Below are positions 11,522 to 23,896 of a stretch of 64,000 bases of DNA, in pieces. The notes beneath the pieces were generated by a model. It ran no database searches. It had not been told where the DNA came from and saw only the letters and a list, made by a program, of their open reading frames with translations. Position 1 is the first letter of the stretch. Each line of letters begins with the position of its first letter. Both the position numbers and the translations under genes were made by a program. The stretch is from Lotus japonicus (lineage: Eukaryota; Streptophyta; Magnoliopsida; Fabales; Fabaceae), in assembly GCF_012489685.1 (NCBI RefSeq), contig NC_080043.1, positions 44,593,127 to 44,657,126 on the forward strand, written 5' to 3'.

Positions 11522-13384
11522 CGCGAAATCAAGTACCCTACCTGGTTGGCAAACGTGGTAATGGTCAAGAAAGCAAACGGAAAATGACGAATGTGTGTGG
11601 ATTACACGGACCTAAATAAGGCATGTCCGAAAGATTCATACCCTTTACCTAGCATAGATAAACTGGTGGATGGAGCCTCGGGGAATGAGCTTCTGAGTTT
11701 AATGGATGCCTACTCAGGGTACCATCAAATCAAAATGCATCCATCGGACGAAGATAAAACGACTTTCATGACTACAAGGGTAAATTACTGTTATCAAACC
11801 ATGCCTTTCGGATTGAAAAACGCGGGGGCGACGTATAAACGACTGATGGATAGGGTGTTTGAGGGGCAAGTAGGAAGGAATATGGAAGTACGTCGACAAC
11901 ATGATCGTTAAGTCAATTTTGGGGTCGACTCACCACGAGGACCTATCGGGAGCCTTTGGCAAAATCCGGAAACACGACATGAGGCTCAATCCGGAGAAAT
12001 GTTCCTTCGGAATACAAGGGGGTAAATTCTTAGGATTCATGATCACGTCAAGGGGGATTGAGATTAACCCGGACAAGTGCAAGGCGATACGGGAGATGAA
12101 GAGCCCAAGCAATGTGAAAGAGGTGTAGCGACTAACCTGGCGAATCGCGGCTTTGTCCCGATTTCTTCCTCATTCGGGTAATAAGTCAGCTCCGTTCTTC
12201 GAATGCCTTAAGAAGAACGCAACGTTCGAGTGGAGTTCAGAATGTGAAGAAGCTTTTACTCGCCTCAAGGAAATGTTGTCAGCACCACCTGTCCTCTCGA
12301 AGCCCGTTCAGGGTCTTCCCCTACACTTGTACTTCTCTGTGGGAGACCACGCGATCAGCTCGGTAATCCTTCAGGAGGTAGACGTGGAACAGAAAATAGT
12401 TTAATTTGTGAGCCACACGTTTCAGGGGCCGAAATGAGGTATTAGAAGATAGAAAAGGCGGCGCTCGCCGTCCTCGTCACCGCCAGACGCTTGCAGGTAA
12501 AAGTGAGAACTGATCTTCCTTTGAGGCAGGTGTTGCAGAAACCAGATTTGTCAGGAAGGCTCGTCGCATGGTCAGTGGAGCTGTCAAAGTATGGATTGCA
12601 GTATGATAAAAGGGGGAGAGTTGGGGCGCAGACCTTGGCAAATTTTGTGGTAGATTTGACACCCGAGGAAGGAGAAAGAGTAAACACGCAATGGACGTTG
12701 TTCGTCGATGGTTCGTCGAATGACAACGGAAGTGGAGCCGGAGTCACATTGCAGGGGCCAGGAGATCTGGTGTTAGAACAATCTCTCAGATTCCAGTTCA
12801 AGGCTAGTAACAACCAGGCGGAGTATGAGGCTCTAATCGCAGGACTAAAGCTGGCGATCGAGGTGCAAATTGATAGTTTGTTTGTAAGAACGGACTCGTT
12901 ATTAGTGGCAAATCAGGTCAATGGGGAGTTCTAGGTCAAAGAACCGGCTTTGATAAAGTATATAGAGCGCGTACGATCGCTTATGAGTCGAATAAAGGAA
13001 ATTGTGGTCGAATACGTGTCGAGGACACAAAATCAAATGGCTGATGCCCTAGCTAAGTTGGCTAACACCAGAAAACCCGGGAATAACCGAAGAGTGATTC
13101 AGGAAACGCTCACCAACCCTAGCATAGAGGGAGAACTGGTAGCCTCAGTCGATCGTCAGGAAACTTGGATGAACCCCATCATTGATATCTTGGCGGGTGA
13201 GCCAGGCGATGTAATGAAGTATTCAAAGGCTCAAAGGAGAGAAGCAGAGCACTACACGTTGCTCGATGGCACCCTTTTTCAGCGAGGATTCACTTCGCCC
13301 CTCTTAAGATGCCTACCACCAGAAATGTATGAGGATGTTATGACAGAGGTTCACGAAGGGGTTTGTGCAAGTCACATTGGTTGA
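11522..13384 (+). pseudogene. Tat pol: reverse transcriptase, RNase H, second RNase H, integrase start
   Basis: Reverse transcriptase resumes after the solo LTR: KYPTWLANVVMVKKANGK, a stop (TGA where TGG is expected), RMCVDYTDLNKACPKD, MPFGLKNAGATY, and the catalytic motif YVDN (11889-11900) in place of YVDD. A frame change follows, then ALSRFLPHSGNKSAPFF. A conventional RNase H is followed by a second, archaeal-type RNase H (12491-12934) with FVDGSSNDNGSGAG, SNNQAEYEALIAGL and VRTDSLLVANQ, and SRTQNQMADALAKLA after another stop. The dual RNase H is a Tat hallmark. The integrase begin (LLRCLPPEMYEDVMTEVHEGVCASHIG) is present, then sequence jumps to the integrase C-terminal half. Multiple stops and frameshifts make this a pseudogene. 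Confidence 0.85.
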
Positions 13385-13852
13385 ATGAACTTCCGATTGT
13401 GATTTGGTCATATAACACGATGCTACATTCATCTACAGGAGAAACACCGTTCAGGATGACATACTGGGCGGATGTTATGCTCCCCGTAGAGATCGATAAC
13501 AGCTCATTGCGAACAGTGCCGAAGTTTGAGGGCGAGAACGCTTCAAATATGGCGATGGAGCTAGACCTGCTATCACAGACACGCGACGAAGCTCGCCTAG
13601 GGGAAGCGGCGATGAAACAACGAGCAGCGACTAAGTATGACACGAAGGTGCGACCAAGAGAAATGCAAGCAGGGGATTTGGTGCTTAAGAAGCGGACATG
13701 GGTCACGGGAAACAAGTTAAGCCCAATCTGAGAGGGACCCTACAGAATCTTGAAGGTCCTAGGAAAGGGAGCTTATCACCTGGATAGCTTGGATGGGAGG
13801 CGGATGCCAAGATCGTGGAACGCTGCCGGTCTAAAATACTACTACAGCTAAC
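13385..13852 (+). pseudogene. Tat integrase C-terminal remnant
   Basis: The open frame 13363-13731 carries WLNELPIVIWSYNTMLHSST and GETPFRMTYWADVMLPVEI, then the basic tail QRAATKYDTKVRPREMQAGD and, after a stop, EGPYRILKVLGKGAYHL. This is the end of a plant Ty3/gypsy integrase. The catalytic DDE core (normally roughly 150-250 residues between the HHCC finger and this part) is absent: HEGVCASHIG at about 13380 is followed at once by WLNELPIV. The deletion removes the active site. Confidence 0.82.
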
Positions 13853-14051
13853 GGGATCAACAAAAACGCTGAATCCGATGCAAAATCGGCAGCAGACTCG
13901 GCGAGGGAAAATCCTTTTGTACTTTGATTCGAAGAAATTGTCGGCCAAAAGTGCCTGAATGGTAAAAACAAAGACACGTTCTTGTTCTCCATCTCGGGAG
14001 TTTGTTGACTATCACGTCTAATTGAAAATACAAAAATTGTATCCAGCAAAT

Positions 14052-16104
14052 TCAATCACACTGAATTGCGGCGAGGGCTCGGTGGGAAAAATTCCCTGAA
14101 TGTGGCAATCCCAACACGACCTTGATGTCTGGGGATTGCTCCGGAAAGTCCGACGCAGCTCGCCGTCCCTCGTCGGCGATGTGTGCGGAAAAGCTTCTTA
14201 TCCCGATAATCTCCCCGAAATATGGGCGAGCATCGGCAAGAGCCTTGCGCCTGTCCGATAAATCCTTGCGCAGCTGGGCAATCTCTTCTTCTATGCTGGA
14301 AAGACCTTTTTCTTGAGCAGCAAGGGCGGCATCTTTAGCATCAAGGGCCTGCTTGAGTTCGTTAATCTTGGTTTCCAGATGCTCTTCTTTCTCATACGTC
14401 GCGGCCCGCGCCAGCTTTGCCTCAGCAAGTTTCTTTTGCATCTTTGACGTTTTCTCTGCTTCAGAAGCTAACTGGCGGTGTAGGCTCGAGCAAGTTTCAT
14501 CAAATCGAAGGTTGGCGGCGCGCAAAGTCTCCACTTCCTGGCGAAGCTTAGCAGTGCTAGATAAGGGCCGAGCCTGCCAGGCTACCTGAGCAAATAGGCA
14601 ACCCGCGCGGAGAAGATTCGACACAGCTTTCTTAGCCATATCTTGCGGATTCTGGCTGGGAATTTCCCTCAATTTCTCAAGATATGGATGAGAAAGAAGG
14701 AAGGAAAATGGATCAAGGTTGGAGTCGCTGGAGGGGCCCTTCTGACGATCGGGCGAGAGTTCCTCCTCCTCATTGACATTCTTTGGAGAAGGAGGGGTTG
14801 GTAAAACATTGGTGGGAGAGTTTGGGCAGTTGCCAGACGGCGAGGTGTGAGCTGTAGCAGAGGCGTTCGCCTCGCCCTGGTGATCGGCTGCAGGAGACTT
14901 GCCCGCATTTGAAGAGGTACAAGGGGCGGGAATGATGACCTCTTCACCAAAAACAGGGGAGATAACGGAGGGGTTCGCCTCGCTCGCCTTATTCTTCTTT
15001 AGGGCACCTTCGTCCGCCGGCGAGCTCTGTCTTTTCTCCCCAGCACGGGCAGAGGGGGAGGCTTTGGAGCTGTTAAGAACAAAGGCATTCAACAACTCAG
15101 CGGTAGAGAACTTCATCGTTTCACCTGAAAAAGGAAAAGTAAAACAGTCATTAGGGGAAAGGCGAGGAATAAAGTAAGCGACAAACATACAGGAATTAGG
15201 ACCTAATCGGGGAAGCAATTTAGATAATGGGGGGGCATTAAGCAGGTCAATACAATTCAGGAGCGGAAGTTGAAGTAAGTTTCCAGGGCGATATTGTCTC
15301 GGGGAGAAGGAGACGTGGTATGGGGGCCATTTAAAGATCGAGGGGACGAGGTCCAGTAAAGAGGGAAAAGGGTTTCTCCTCCCCTCTCCGTGAATAATGA
15401 GGGGTAAGCAGGATGGATGACGACACGGAAGTATCTCCGAGCAAAATAAGATTCTGAGCCCGCCCCGTAAGGGACAAATCGTCCTCGACCGGGCCGAGGG
15501 ACCAAGACAACCCAACCTTGAGATCCACGAAAATCCACCTCAAAAAGGAGGGAAAAAAGGGCAGGAGAAGGTGCAACATCAACACTGTGGCAAAGGATCT
15601 CGAAACATCGTAGGTAGGCCCAGGAGCAGGGGTGAAGTTGGCAAGGGGAAACGTTGATTCTGCGCAACATAAGGGTAAGGAAAGGTGAGAAGGGAAGTTT
15701 TATGTTCAGGTCAAGGAATAGGTATTCATGGATGAAGAAAAAGTGAGAGTATCTGAGGTCGTTAAACTCTCGGTGCTGCCAAGGGCGGTCTTGTTCTTGA
15801 CAGCCGGTGGTGCGAAGGAGGTCATTTAGCAAGGAGGAGTAGCAAAACCCACCGACTCGATTAGCGAGGTTATAGACAGATTCGCTGGTTGACAGCTCAG
15901 ATGATTGGTCAAGGATTTCTTGGTTGGGTGCCTCCGTGACAAGGGGGAAGAGTGGCGAAGGTTGCCAAGCGGTGAGCCTTGATTTCCTCGAGAGAGGACA
16001 AAGCCCCTGTGGAGAACATCAAAAATAAGAAGGAGAAGAGAAAAGAACTAACCAGAGGTGGGGTTGTGGACGAAAGAGCAGGGAGCAGAGCAAGGGATTC
16101 GCAT
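14052..16104 (-). pseudogene. Antisense extra gene of the Tat element (Transposase_28-like, coiled coil), broken
   Basis: Gene opposite to pol between integrase and the 3' LTR. This matches the additional antisense ORF of Tat elements, containing the 'putative gypsy type transposon' domain (PF04195). I read: ATG at 16104; exon 1 to 16053; a GT-AG intron; exon 2 from 16006. SVYNLANRVGG, KLPFSPFLTLMLRRINVSP and PCSWAYLRCFEILCHSV are the recognisable domain. A second intron ends in TTTTTCAG before GETMKFSTAELL (about 15120), with a probable donor at GTATGTTT (about 15190). The rest is a low-complexity acidic/proline stretch and a long coiled coil (LRQEVETLRAANLRF to about 14230), ending at 14052. 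Frameshifts are needed at the C-run near 15945 and near 15260-15290, so the frame is broken. The function of these proteins is not known. Confidence 0.7.
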
Positions 16105-16557
16105 GATTAGTAAGGGAACCCGGCACAGGAATCAGGAGCGAGTGAGGAGATAGTTAACAAGGAAAGAGGGGAAAAGTGGGGAAGAGAATTTAAAGGATGG
16201 GAAAGTAGAAAGTAAAGGCAGTGTGTTAGGCGAAAAGTTGTAGCCGTTAATGCTGATTGGTTCAAATTCAAAAAATTTCAGGGTTTGACGTGGCGCATTA
16301 AATGGAAGGCACCGTAAAGGAAGCTTATTGGTTGAAATTCGGGTTGGCAGGGTTCGCTGAAGATTCAAAAAGACATTTCAAAAGTGGCAGTTGAGATTCA
16401 GTGGATTTGCTTGCTTAAAAACTACTTTAGGGCGCAACGCGTGGCAAACGCACTACACCTGTCAAAAGTGTCATGATTTAGGGCACGTGCGCAGTGCTGG
16501 CAAGGCGAGCAGGTCAAGTGTCATCGCCTTGGGACTACTTGTGGACTCAGTTTGCCT

Positions 16558-16570
16558 AGGAAAGGGGTGG
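16558..16570 (+). promoter_or_regulatory. Candidate polypurine tract of the Tat element
   Basis: AGGAAAGGGGTGG followed by TG is the only good purine tract before the 3' end of the Tat element. If it is the working tract, the true LTR would begin at 16571 and be about 500 bp, with the Tekay element inserted inside it. That would make the 6062 LTR 5'-truncated. Confidence 0.4.
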
Positions 16571-16744
16571 TGCAGCGAAAAGTTTGGAATACGAAGATTT
16601 TTCGACTTTATTCCCCCGACCATGTTGGCAATTGTTTTTTTCATTTTGTTAAAAACTTTAGGTTTTATCATTGTTTAGTCTTTCATAGTCCTCGCCTTGG
16701 TTTCTTCTGTTTAAAGACACACTCAGCTCTCATGCTTCGAGCTC

Positions 16745-16749
16745 GGTGT
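16745..16749. repeat. Target-site duplication GGTGT (left) of the Tekay element
   Basis: GGTGT at 16745-16749 recurs at 27579-27583 immediately outside the other LTR. Confidence 0.85.
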
Positions 16750-17465
16750 TGTAACACCCCAATTTCTCAACTGAGGAGTCACATTAGTAACCTAACAAAG
16801 TCTAAGGACCAATCTGCAATCCCTAAAAACCAAGGGAATTTTTTTTCTGTAAAACAACTAAACACTTCGGCTAAAAGGTTGGAAACATACCATAACTTTA
16901 TTTAGATAACTTGTTTCCCGATATACAGTAATAATAGTTTACAATACCATAAGTAAGGTTCAGAATAAACATGCGCACTTTAACAGTGGCGGAAGCAAGA
17001 CTTTAACAACAGAGTTCTCATAAAGTAAAAGAGACTCCAACATAATCCACAAGAAGAGAAGCAAAGCTGCTTCTCATACCTCTACTCCACCGCTTACAAC
17101 TCGATCTCCAACTCGAGTAGCTATGCCTCGGCGGAAGGATCTCCATCGCCTAATAGCGTTAAGCGCCCAAACAACAAGTAGCAAATAGAAAGGGTTAACT
17201 CCATGCAATTACCATGTATAAAAGAGAAAAATCATGCTGTTCGAATTTAATTACCTGGCATGGTAAATAACTAGCAACATAACTCAACTCATATATCAAC
17301 AACTTAAACATAAATCGGACTCAGATAATAATAACCTCAACAATGTAACATCAAATCAGATATCAATAAACCAATACGAAAATCCAACAACATAGGGTCA
17401 GGTGTTAGTTCCCTATAATGCAACTATATGCTGCTAACAAAATGGATCGATCAATATCGTCTCTC

Positions 17466-17662
17466 AAGACGGGACAATGATAGGACACACCTCCTCATCG
17501 CCACTTATAACGTCATACATGACGGGACAATCATAGGACACACCTCCTAATCGCCACTTAACGTCACACAAGACGGGACAATCATAGGACACACCTCCTG
17601 ATCGCCACTTAGCACCTCGCAAGATGGGACAATCATAGGACACACCTCCTGATCGCCACTTG
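17466..17662. repeat. Tandem repeats in the left Tekay LTR
   Basis: Four copies of a 45-55-bp unit built on GACGGGACAATCATAGGACA followed by CACCTCCTGATCGCCACTT. They start at about 17469, 17521, 17571 and 17624. The same array is at 25458-25654 in the other LTR. Confidence 0.88.
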
Positions 17663-18887
17663 ACTCAAGCCCTATATGCCAAGTCAGACAATAACAAAGC
17701 CCACCCAAGGACCAATCCAAAGTAACCACATGTTCCATCCACTAGGAAGCAGTAACGACAGAAACCAGTAAACGGCCGAAGCCTCTCAGAAAACATTTTC
17801 CAAATTCAGCATAATAATCATAATCATCTGCCAATCAATATAAACATCTTCATCTCAAACACAGGCAGTGCGATAAAAGCATGCAAGACTCAAAGACGCT
17901 CTAAAACCGAGTTACCCTTACCTTCGTGAGTAGAAGTTGGGCATGGAAATTGCGAACCTAGAACAAAGAAAACACAATCATCAACACAAGCTTCACTAGG
18001 AGCAACACGATCTACTAATACTAATCGAAATCGTAAAGAAAGCCTCTAAAGCTTCAGAGTTCCTATTTAGGCACAAATTGACAACGGAGACTTCGTTCGC
18101 TAAAACGAGCATAACTCGAGCTACAGAACTCAGAATGACACGAAACCGGCGCCAAAATTTCGACAATTGAAAGAGCTACGCAAAGGCTCAGGTCATAGAG
18201 ACCCAAAAATTATTTTTGGACACGGTACCCAAGCAATTAGGTTTCGGCCACTATGGAAAATAGGGTTTTCGAACTTTTTCTTCGATCTAAATCAATTCAC
18301 AAGGTAGTTTTAGGGTAAAACTAAGGCAAAGAAACTGTCGGAACAATTTTCGGACAATCGGGTCGAAATACGACTATCCAGGGGCATTTTGGTCCAAAAT
18401 AAAGGCTCAAAACTTCAAAGTTATCAGTTCGGAAAACAAATTTGACAGCATTGATCCTCATGACATCCGTGACAACAAATCCTAAAGGCACGAAGTCAGA
18501 TTACAGCTTTTCGACAATAAAGTTTCGAAATGTGCGACTAATGGGGTTTTGAATCAATTTTTCAGATCTTGGACAACTGAATCGCAATCGGCGATTACTG
18601 ACAGAGGTTTTAGACTCATGGGAACATAAGGAACATAACCCAACCAAGAAATCAAGGAAATCGGACAATTTTAGAAAAAGCTCAAAACTGTGAGCACAGA
18701 AACGACTTCAGAAACGCAACAGAAACAGTAAACAGAGGTAGGATTCATGCTAGTTACCTCAATACCTAGAAGTAGGGACGAACTGCACGAAGATTGGTCA
18801 AGTTTTCGCGAAAATTTCTCCTCTCCTCCTCTCTCCTTGCTCGCGGCCTTGAATGGGTGAGAATGAAGAGATTTTGCTTTTTCGAGC

Positions 18888-18896
18888 TATTTATAG
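18888..18896 (-). promoter_or_regulatory. TATA box, left Tekay LTR
   Basis: CTATAAATA on the minus strand. The matching position in the 5' LTR is 26880-26888, which would drive the element's transcript. Confidence 0.6.
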
Positions 18897-19589
18897 GCAG
18901 GTGAAATCGCGGGAAAATGAAAATTTCGCGATTCCGATTTTTGCAGCACGTCCACCGAGGAATTCTAAGAGAGATTCTGGCGTCAGAATTCCAGAACTCA
19001 AAACAATTATCTATGATTTGGGAAAAACGATATCTAAAATCCCAAAGGTGGTGTAAGTTAATCTGTCCCGTTAAACTACTTTTTGCTGTGATGCTCAGAC
19101 GACAAAACTTCCTTCTGAAGAAAGATTGGAAATGTCGAAACAAATCTGGCAACGCAGACGGAAACTTCGTTAGAAGTCCCGAATAGAAAAAGTCTTCTTC
19201 CATCGCTCGAATCTAGGGTTTCGAAGCAAGGAAATTAGCGTCGTCGGACTTCCGAAAAGTGAATACTATCGTGCGTACAGTCTAGAGTTCCGAAATGAAA
19301 CGCTGGTCAAAGGAAAAATAAAGAAAATCTTTAAATTTTCCAAGGATTCGAAATCTCACTTAAAACGTTGCTCTAAAGCGAAATTAGCCTATTCTGGACA
19401 CGCTTGCCATAAGGCGGGTGTGCAGACGACTCGCTCTAATTCCTAAAATGACTACGCAACATTCCTCAAGCAATTCCTGAACTTTCTTCTTCATTAATCT
19501 TTCTCAAATATCAAACTCCTGTCACGCTTACACTGATTCTACGCGTGAGTCGGAAATTAGCTTGTTCTGAAAATCCAGGTCTTACAATA

Positions 19590-19612
19590 CTACCCCCCAA
19601 AAAGAAAGTTTC
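19590..19612 (-). promoter_or_regulatory. Polypurine tract of the Tekay element
   Basis: On the minus strand, shortly after the pol stop codon, comes GAGGACGAAACTTTC, then TTTTTGGGGGG and TAGTAT, then the LTR start TGTAAGACC. The GAGGACGAAAC plus G-run arrangement is standard before chromovirus 3' LTRs. Confidence 0.8.
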
Positions 19613-19623
19613 GTCCTCGAAAC

Positions 19624-22600
19624 TTAAGGCTCAGTGAAGAGTTCCGGATACTGTTCCTTCATCCTCTCTTCTAGTTCCCAAGTAGCATCGCCCGTGACTT
19701 GGTTCCAAATCACTTTTACCAGAGGAACCTGCTTGTTCCTCAACTGCTTGATCCTACGTTCCTCAATCCTCATTGGTGCCACTTCAAAAGACAAGTTGTC
19801 TCTAAGCTGAATATCATCTTCCTTGATGATGTGAGAGGGGTCAGGAATATACTTCCTCAATTGTGACACGTGTAGCACATCATGAATCTTGGAAAGAAAA
19901 GGTGGCAACGCAATCCGATAAGCTACTTTACCGACTCGCTCGATAATCTGATACGATCCAATGAACTTCGGTGTCAGCTTCCTCGACTTTATCGCTCTTC
20001 CCACTCCGGTAGTTGGTGTCACGCGAAGAAACACATGGTCTCCCGCCTCAAACTCTAACTCTCTCCGTCGTGTGTCAGCATAACTCTTCTGTCGACTCTG
20101 TGACGTCCTCATCTTCTCTTGTATTTGCTTCACTTTCTCAGTAGTTTGTTGTACTAATTCAGGTCCAACGAGAAGATGTTCGCCATCTTGAAACCAACAT
20201 AAAGGAGTTCTACATCTCCTCCCATACAAAGCCTCATAAGGTGCCATTCCAATACTAGCATGAAAACTGTTGTTATAAGTAAACTCGATCAACGGCAACA
20301 GCTCATCCCAGCTTTCTTGACTATCCAGAACACAGGCTCGCAGCAAGTCTTCCAATGACTGTATTGTCCTGTCTGTCTGTCCATCCGTCTGAGGGTGATA
20401 GGCAGAGCTCAACCTCAACTTCGTCCCAAGCGCCTCGTGCAACGCCTTCCAGAAATGCGAAGTAAACTTCGGATCTCTGTCAGAAACAATACTCGATGGT
20501 ACTCCATGAAGTCGTACAATCTCAGCGACATACACTTTTGCAAGTGCCTCCACATTGAACGTGGTCTTCACCGGTATGAAATGTGCTGACTTCGTCAGAC
20601 GGTCCACAATGACCCAAATGGAATCAAATCTCTTCCTCGTAGCTGGCAAAGCTACCACGAAATCCATAGAGATACTGTCCCACTTCCACTCCGGCACATC
20701 AAGTGATTGTAACATACCCGCAGGCTTTTGATGTTCTATCTTCGCCTTCTGACATGTCAGACATGCCGCCACAAACTCTGCTACATTCTTCTTCATTCCT
20801 GGCCACCAAAAATTCAACTTTAGATCTTGATACATCTTTGTCGATCCCGGATGAATACTCAATCTGCTCTTGTGACCTTCGTCAAGAATCATCCTTCTCA
20901 ACTCCATGTCCAATGGTACGCAGACACGTCCTTTGCAACGCAGAATGTTGTCGGTTCCTACCTCAAAATCCGGCGCTTTTCCCAAAATGATCAAGTTCCG
21001 TTTCTCGATCAGCTCCTCATCTAACAGTTGTTTCACCTTGATCTCGTTCAGAAAATCACTAGTGATCGTCACCATCCCAAAGCTCAATTTTCCAGGTGTC
21101 ACTTGCATACCCAAACTGAGGTCGCGAAAAGTCTCGATAAGTTCCAATTCCTTAATCATCAACGATGAAACATGAATTGTCTGGCGACTCAGTGCGTCTG
21201 CTACAACATTTGCTTTTCCTGGGTGGTACAACAAAGTGAAATCATAGTCCTTGATGAATTCCACCCAACGCCTTTGTCTCATATTCAGATCCTTCTGATC
21301 GAACAGGTACTTCAAGCTCTTATGATCACTAAAAACAGTGAAAGTGCTCCCATAAAGATAGTGCCTCCAAATCTTGAGCGCAAATACCACAGCCGCTAAC
21401 TCCAAATCGTGCGTAGGATAGTTCCGTTCATGTATCTTCAATTGCCTTGAAGAATAAGCCACAGCCTTTCGGTGTTGCATCAACACACAACCCAAACCTT
21501 GGTACGAAGCATCGCAGTAAACCTCGTAGGGTTCCTTCTCTTGTGGTAATGTCAGAACTGGCGCGGTCGTCAAACGCTTCTTCATATCTTGGAAACTCTA
21601 TTCACAATCCTCTGTCCAAGCAAAAGGTTGGTTCTTCCGGGTGAGTTTCGTCAATGGTCCTGCAATCTTAGCAAAACCTTCGATGAATCGTCGGTAATAT
21701 CCAGCTAAACCGATGAAACTCCTTATATCTGTCACAGTCTTAGGACGCTCCCATGCAAGTACCGCTTCCACTTTACTGGGATCCACAGCAATGCCCTCCT
21801 TTGAGATGACATGGCCTAGAAACTTTACTTCTTCGAGCCAAAATTCACACTTTGCCGCGTTAGCATACAGTACCTTATCCCGAAGAACTTGTAATACTTG
21901 ACGTAGATGTTCCTCGTGTTCTTCACGATTCCTCGAGTAGATCAAGATGTCGTCGATGAACACCACAACGAAGCGATCCAAGAATGGATGAAAGATCCTA
22001 TTCATGTAGTCCATGAATACAGCTGGTGCATTCGTAACTCCAAACGGCATCACCAAGTACTCATAGTGCCCATAGCGTGTCCTAAACGCCGTCTTTTGAA
22101 TATCCTCATCCTTGACTCTAATCTGGTGATATCCCGATCTCAGGTCAATCTTCGAGAAAATAGCAGCACCCTTCAACTGATCCATCAAATCGTCAATCCT
22201 TGGCAACGGATAACGGTTCTTTATCGTGACTTTGTTCAACTGTCGATAATCCACACAAAGTCGCGATCTTCCGTCTTTCTTCTTCACAAGCAGCACTGGC
22301 GCTCCCCACGGAGAAACGCTAGGTCGGATAAACCCCTTCTTGGTTAAATCTTCGAGTTGACTCTTTAGCTCAGTCAGTTCTGCCGGTGCCATACGATACG
22401 GTGCGATTGATATAGGTCCAGTGCCTGGGACTATATCAATTGTGAACTCCATATCTCTGACCGGAGGTATTCCAGGTACGTCTTCGGGGAACACATCCTC
22501 GAAATCTTGCACAACAGCAATTCCGTGTACTCCATTCTCCTTAGCTTCCACCACGGTTGTAGACATGAGAGAACTCAAAGCTCCTTTCCTCAAAGAAAGC

Positions 22601-23896
22601 TTTGAAAAGTACGAGTTCAGGAACTCAGCGAGTCCAGCATCGGGAAAGATAACTACCTTATTGGTGCAATCAAGAAGAACAAGATGGTGGGACAACCAAT
22701 CCATGCCTATGATCACATCCAATCCCTTGAGAGGTAAACAGATTAAGTTTGCTACAAACTTCTTATCTAGGTACATCCAAGGACATTCCAGACATGCAGT
22801 GTTAGTTACTAGACTCTTAGATGCAGGGGTAGACACTATCAAGTCAAACGGTAGCTTTGACACTTCTAGCTTTAACCTTGCCGCACAAGCTATATCTATA
22901 AATGAATGCGTAGCACCAGAATCAAATAGCGCGATAAGGGAATTACCCGCAATCTCGCAGGTACTGCGGATCAGACCATCGTCTTCCTCAGCTTCAGTTC
23001 CACTGATCGAGTAGACCCTTCCACCAGCAGTAGGCCTCCTAGCCCCAGCAACATTTGCAGCAGCCTCAACTTTAGGAATCCTGCACTCTGCAGCAGTGTG
23101 GCCTGGCTTATTGCAGTTCCAACACGCCGCAAGACTCTCAGAACAGTGGTTGGCATAGTGCCCCTTTTTGTTGCACCTGAAGCAAGTCACATCCTCCCGA
23201 TTCCCAGATGGGGTTCTTAGTGCAATTGCATTTCCACCAGTAGGATAAAAGGACCCAGAAGTTGTCCCCCTACCCTGAGGACGAACATACGGCTTCTTCT
23301 GGAAATGCCTACCCTTGTCACCTCTTCCTGGGTTAGTCCTAGCCGGACCTCCACTTCCTTGGTAAGGCTTGTTCAGACCTTGGAATTTGCCCCTTGCATT
23401 ATCAATGGCCTCAATCCCCTTGGTCTTCTCCACCAGCACTTGGTAGCGATTCAGTCCTAGCGGTTGCACCGCCCTCTGCAGCTCATAACATAGCCCCTCA
23501 ATGAATCGCTCACACATGTAGCCTTCATCAATCTGTCCTCTAAAGTAACGGAAGTGTTTAGCCAACGACTCCAACTTTGCAGCATACTCAGCAACGGTCA
23601 TGCCTCCTTGACGGAGTCTCAGAAATTGTGCTTCCTTAGCGGCTCTAGCACTTCTAGGAAAGTACTTGTCCAAGAAAGCTCCACGGAAACACTCCCAAGT
23701 GATGGCTTGATGGTCAGCCTCCATCATAGCCCTAGCCCCACGCCACCAATACTCAGCTTCACCCGTTAGCAGGTAGGTTGCATAATCAACTTTCATCTCT
23801 GCAGTTGTACGCAAGAAGGTAAAGATCTTCTCCAACTCTTGGAGCCATAAGTCAGCTTCTTCCGGATCGAAGCCCCCAGAGAACTTCGGCGGATCC
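19624..23896 (-). pseudogene. Tekay gag-pol with chromodomain, one stop, gag N-terminus replaced
   Basis: Two minus-strand frames, 23934-21598 (778 codons) and 21585-19624 (653), are in the same phase and separated only by TAG at 21598-21600. In order: gag core ([20 protein letters not shown]); two CCHC knuckles ([28 protein letters not shown]); protease ([11 protein letters not shown]); RT ([31 protein letters not shown]); RNase H (VYCDASYQGLGCVL, VFSDHKSLKYLF, NVVADALSR); integrase finger (HPGSTKMYQDL to CLTCQKAK) and core (MDFVVALP, VSDRDPKFTSHFW); and a chromodomain-like end (VIWNQVTGDATWELEERM). At the third integrase acidic position the sequence reads QTDRTIQSLE, where relatives have Glu in QTER. 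The upstream end of the frame opens at TTG (23934) inside foreign Tat sequence, with no ATG, so the natural gag start is lost. No longer autonomous. Confidence 0.92.

Larger units (their letters stand above)
16750..19586 (-). repeat. 3' LTR of the Tekay element
   Basis: 2837 bp, TGTAACACCCC...GGTCTTACA. The right LTR is the same sequence shifted by 7992 bases. By eye the only differences are at 18950, 19049, 19096 and 19309. The open frames inside (for example 18766-19203) occur in both copies and show no protein family. Confidence 0.92.

Noticed and set aside
14899..15177. Plus-strand frames across the antisense Tat gene
   Set aside because: Shadows of the minus-strand coding sequence; no domain on the plus strand.
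18766..19203. 145-codon frame present in both Tekay LTRs (also 26758-27195)
   Set aside because: Repeated only because the LTR is repeated; composition is Arg/Phe-rich and no domain is visible.
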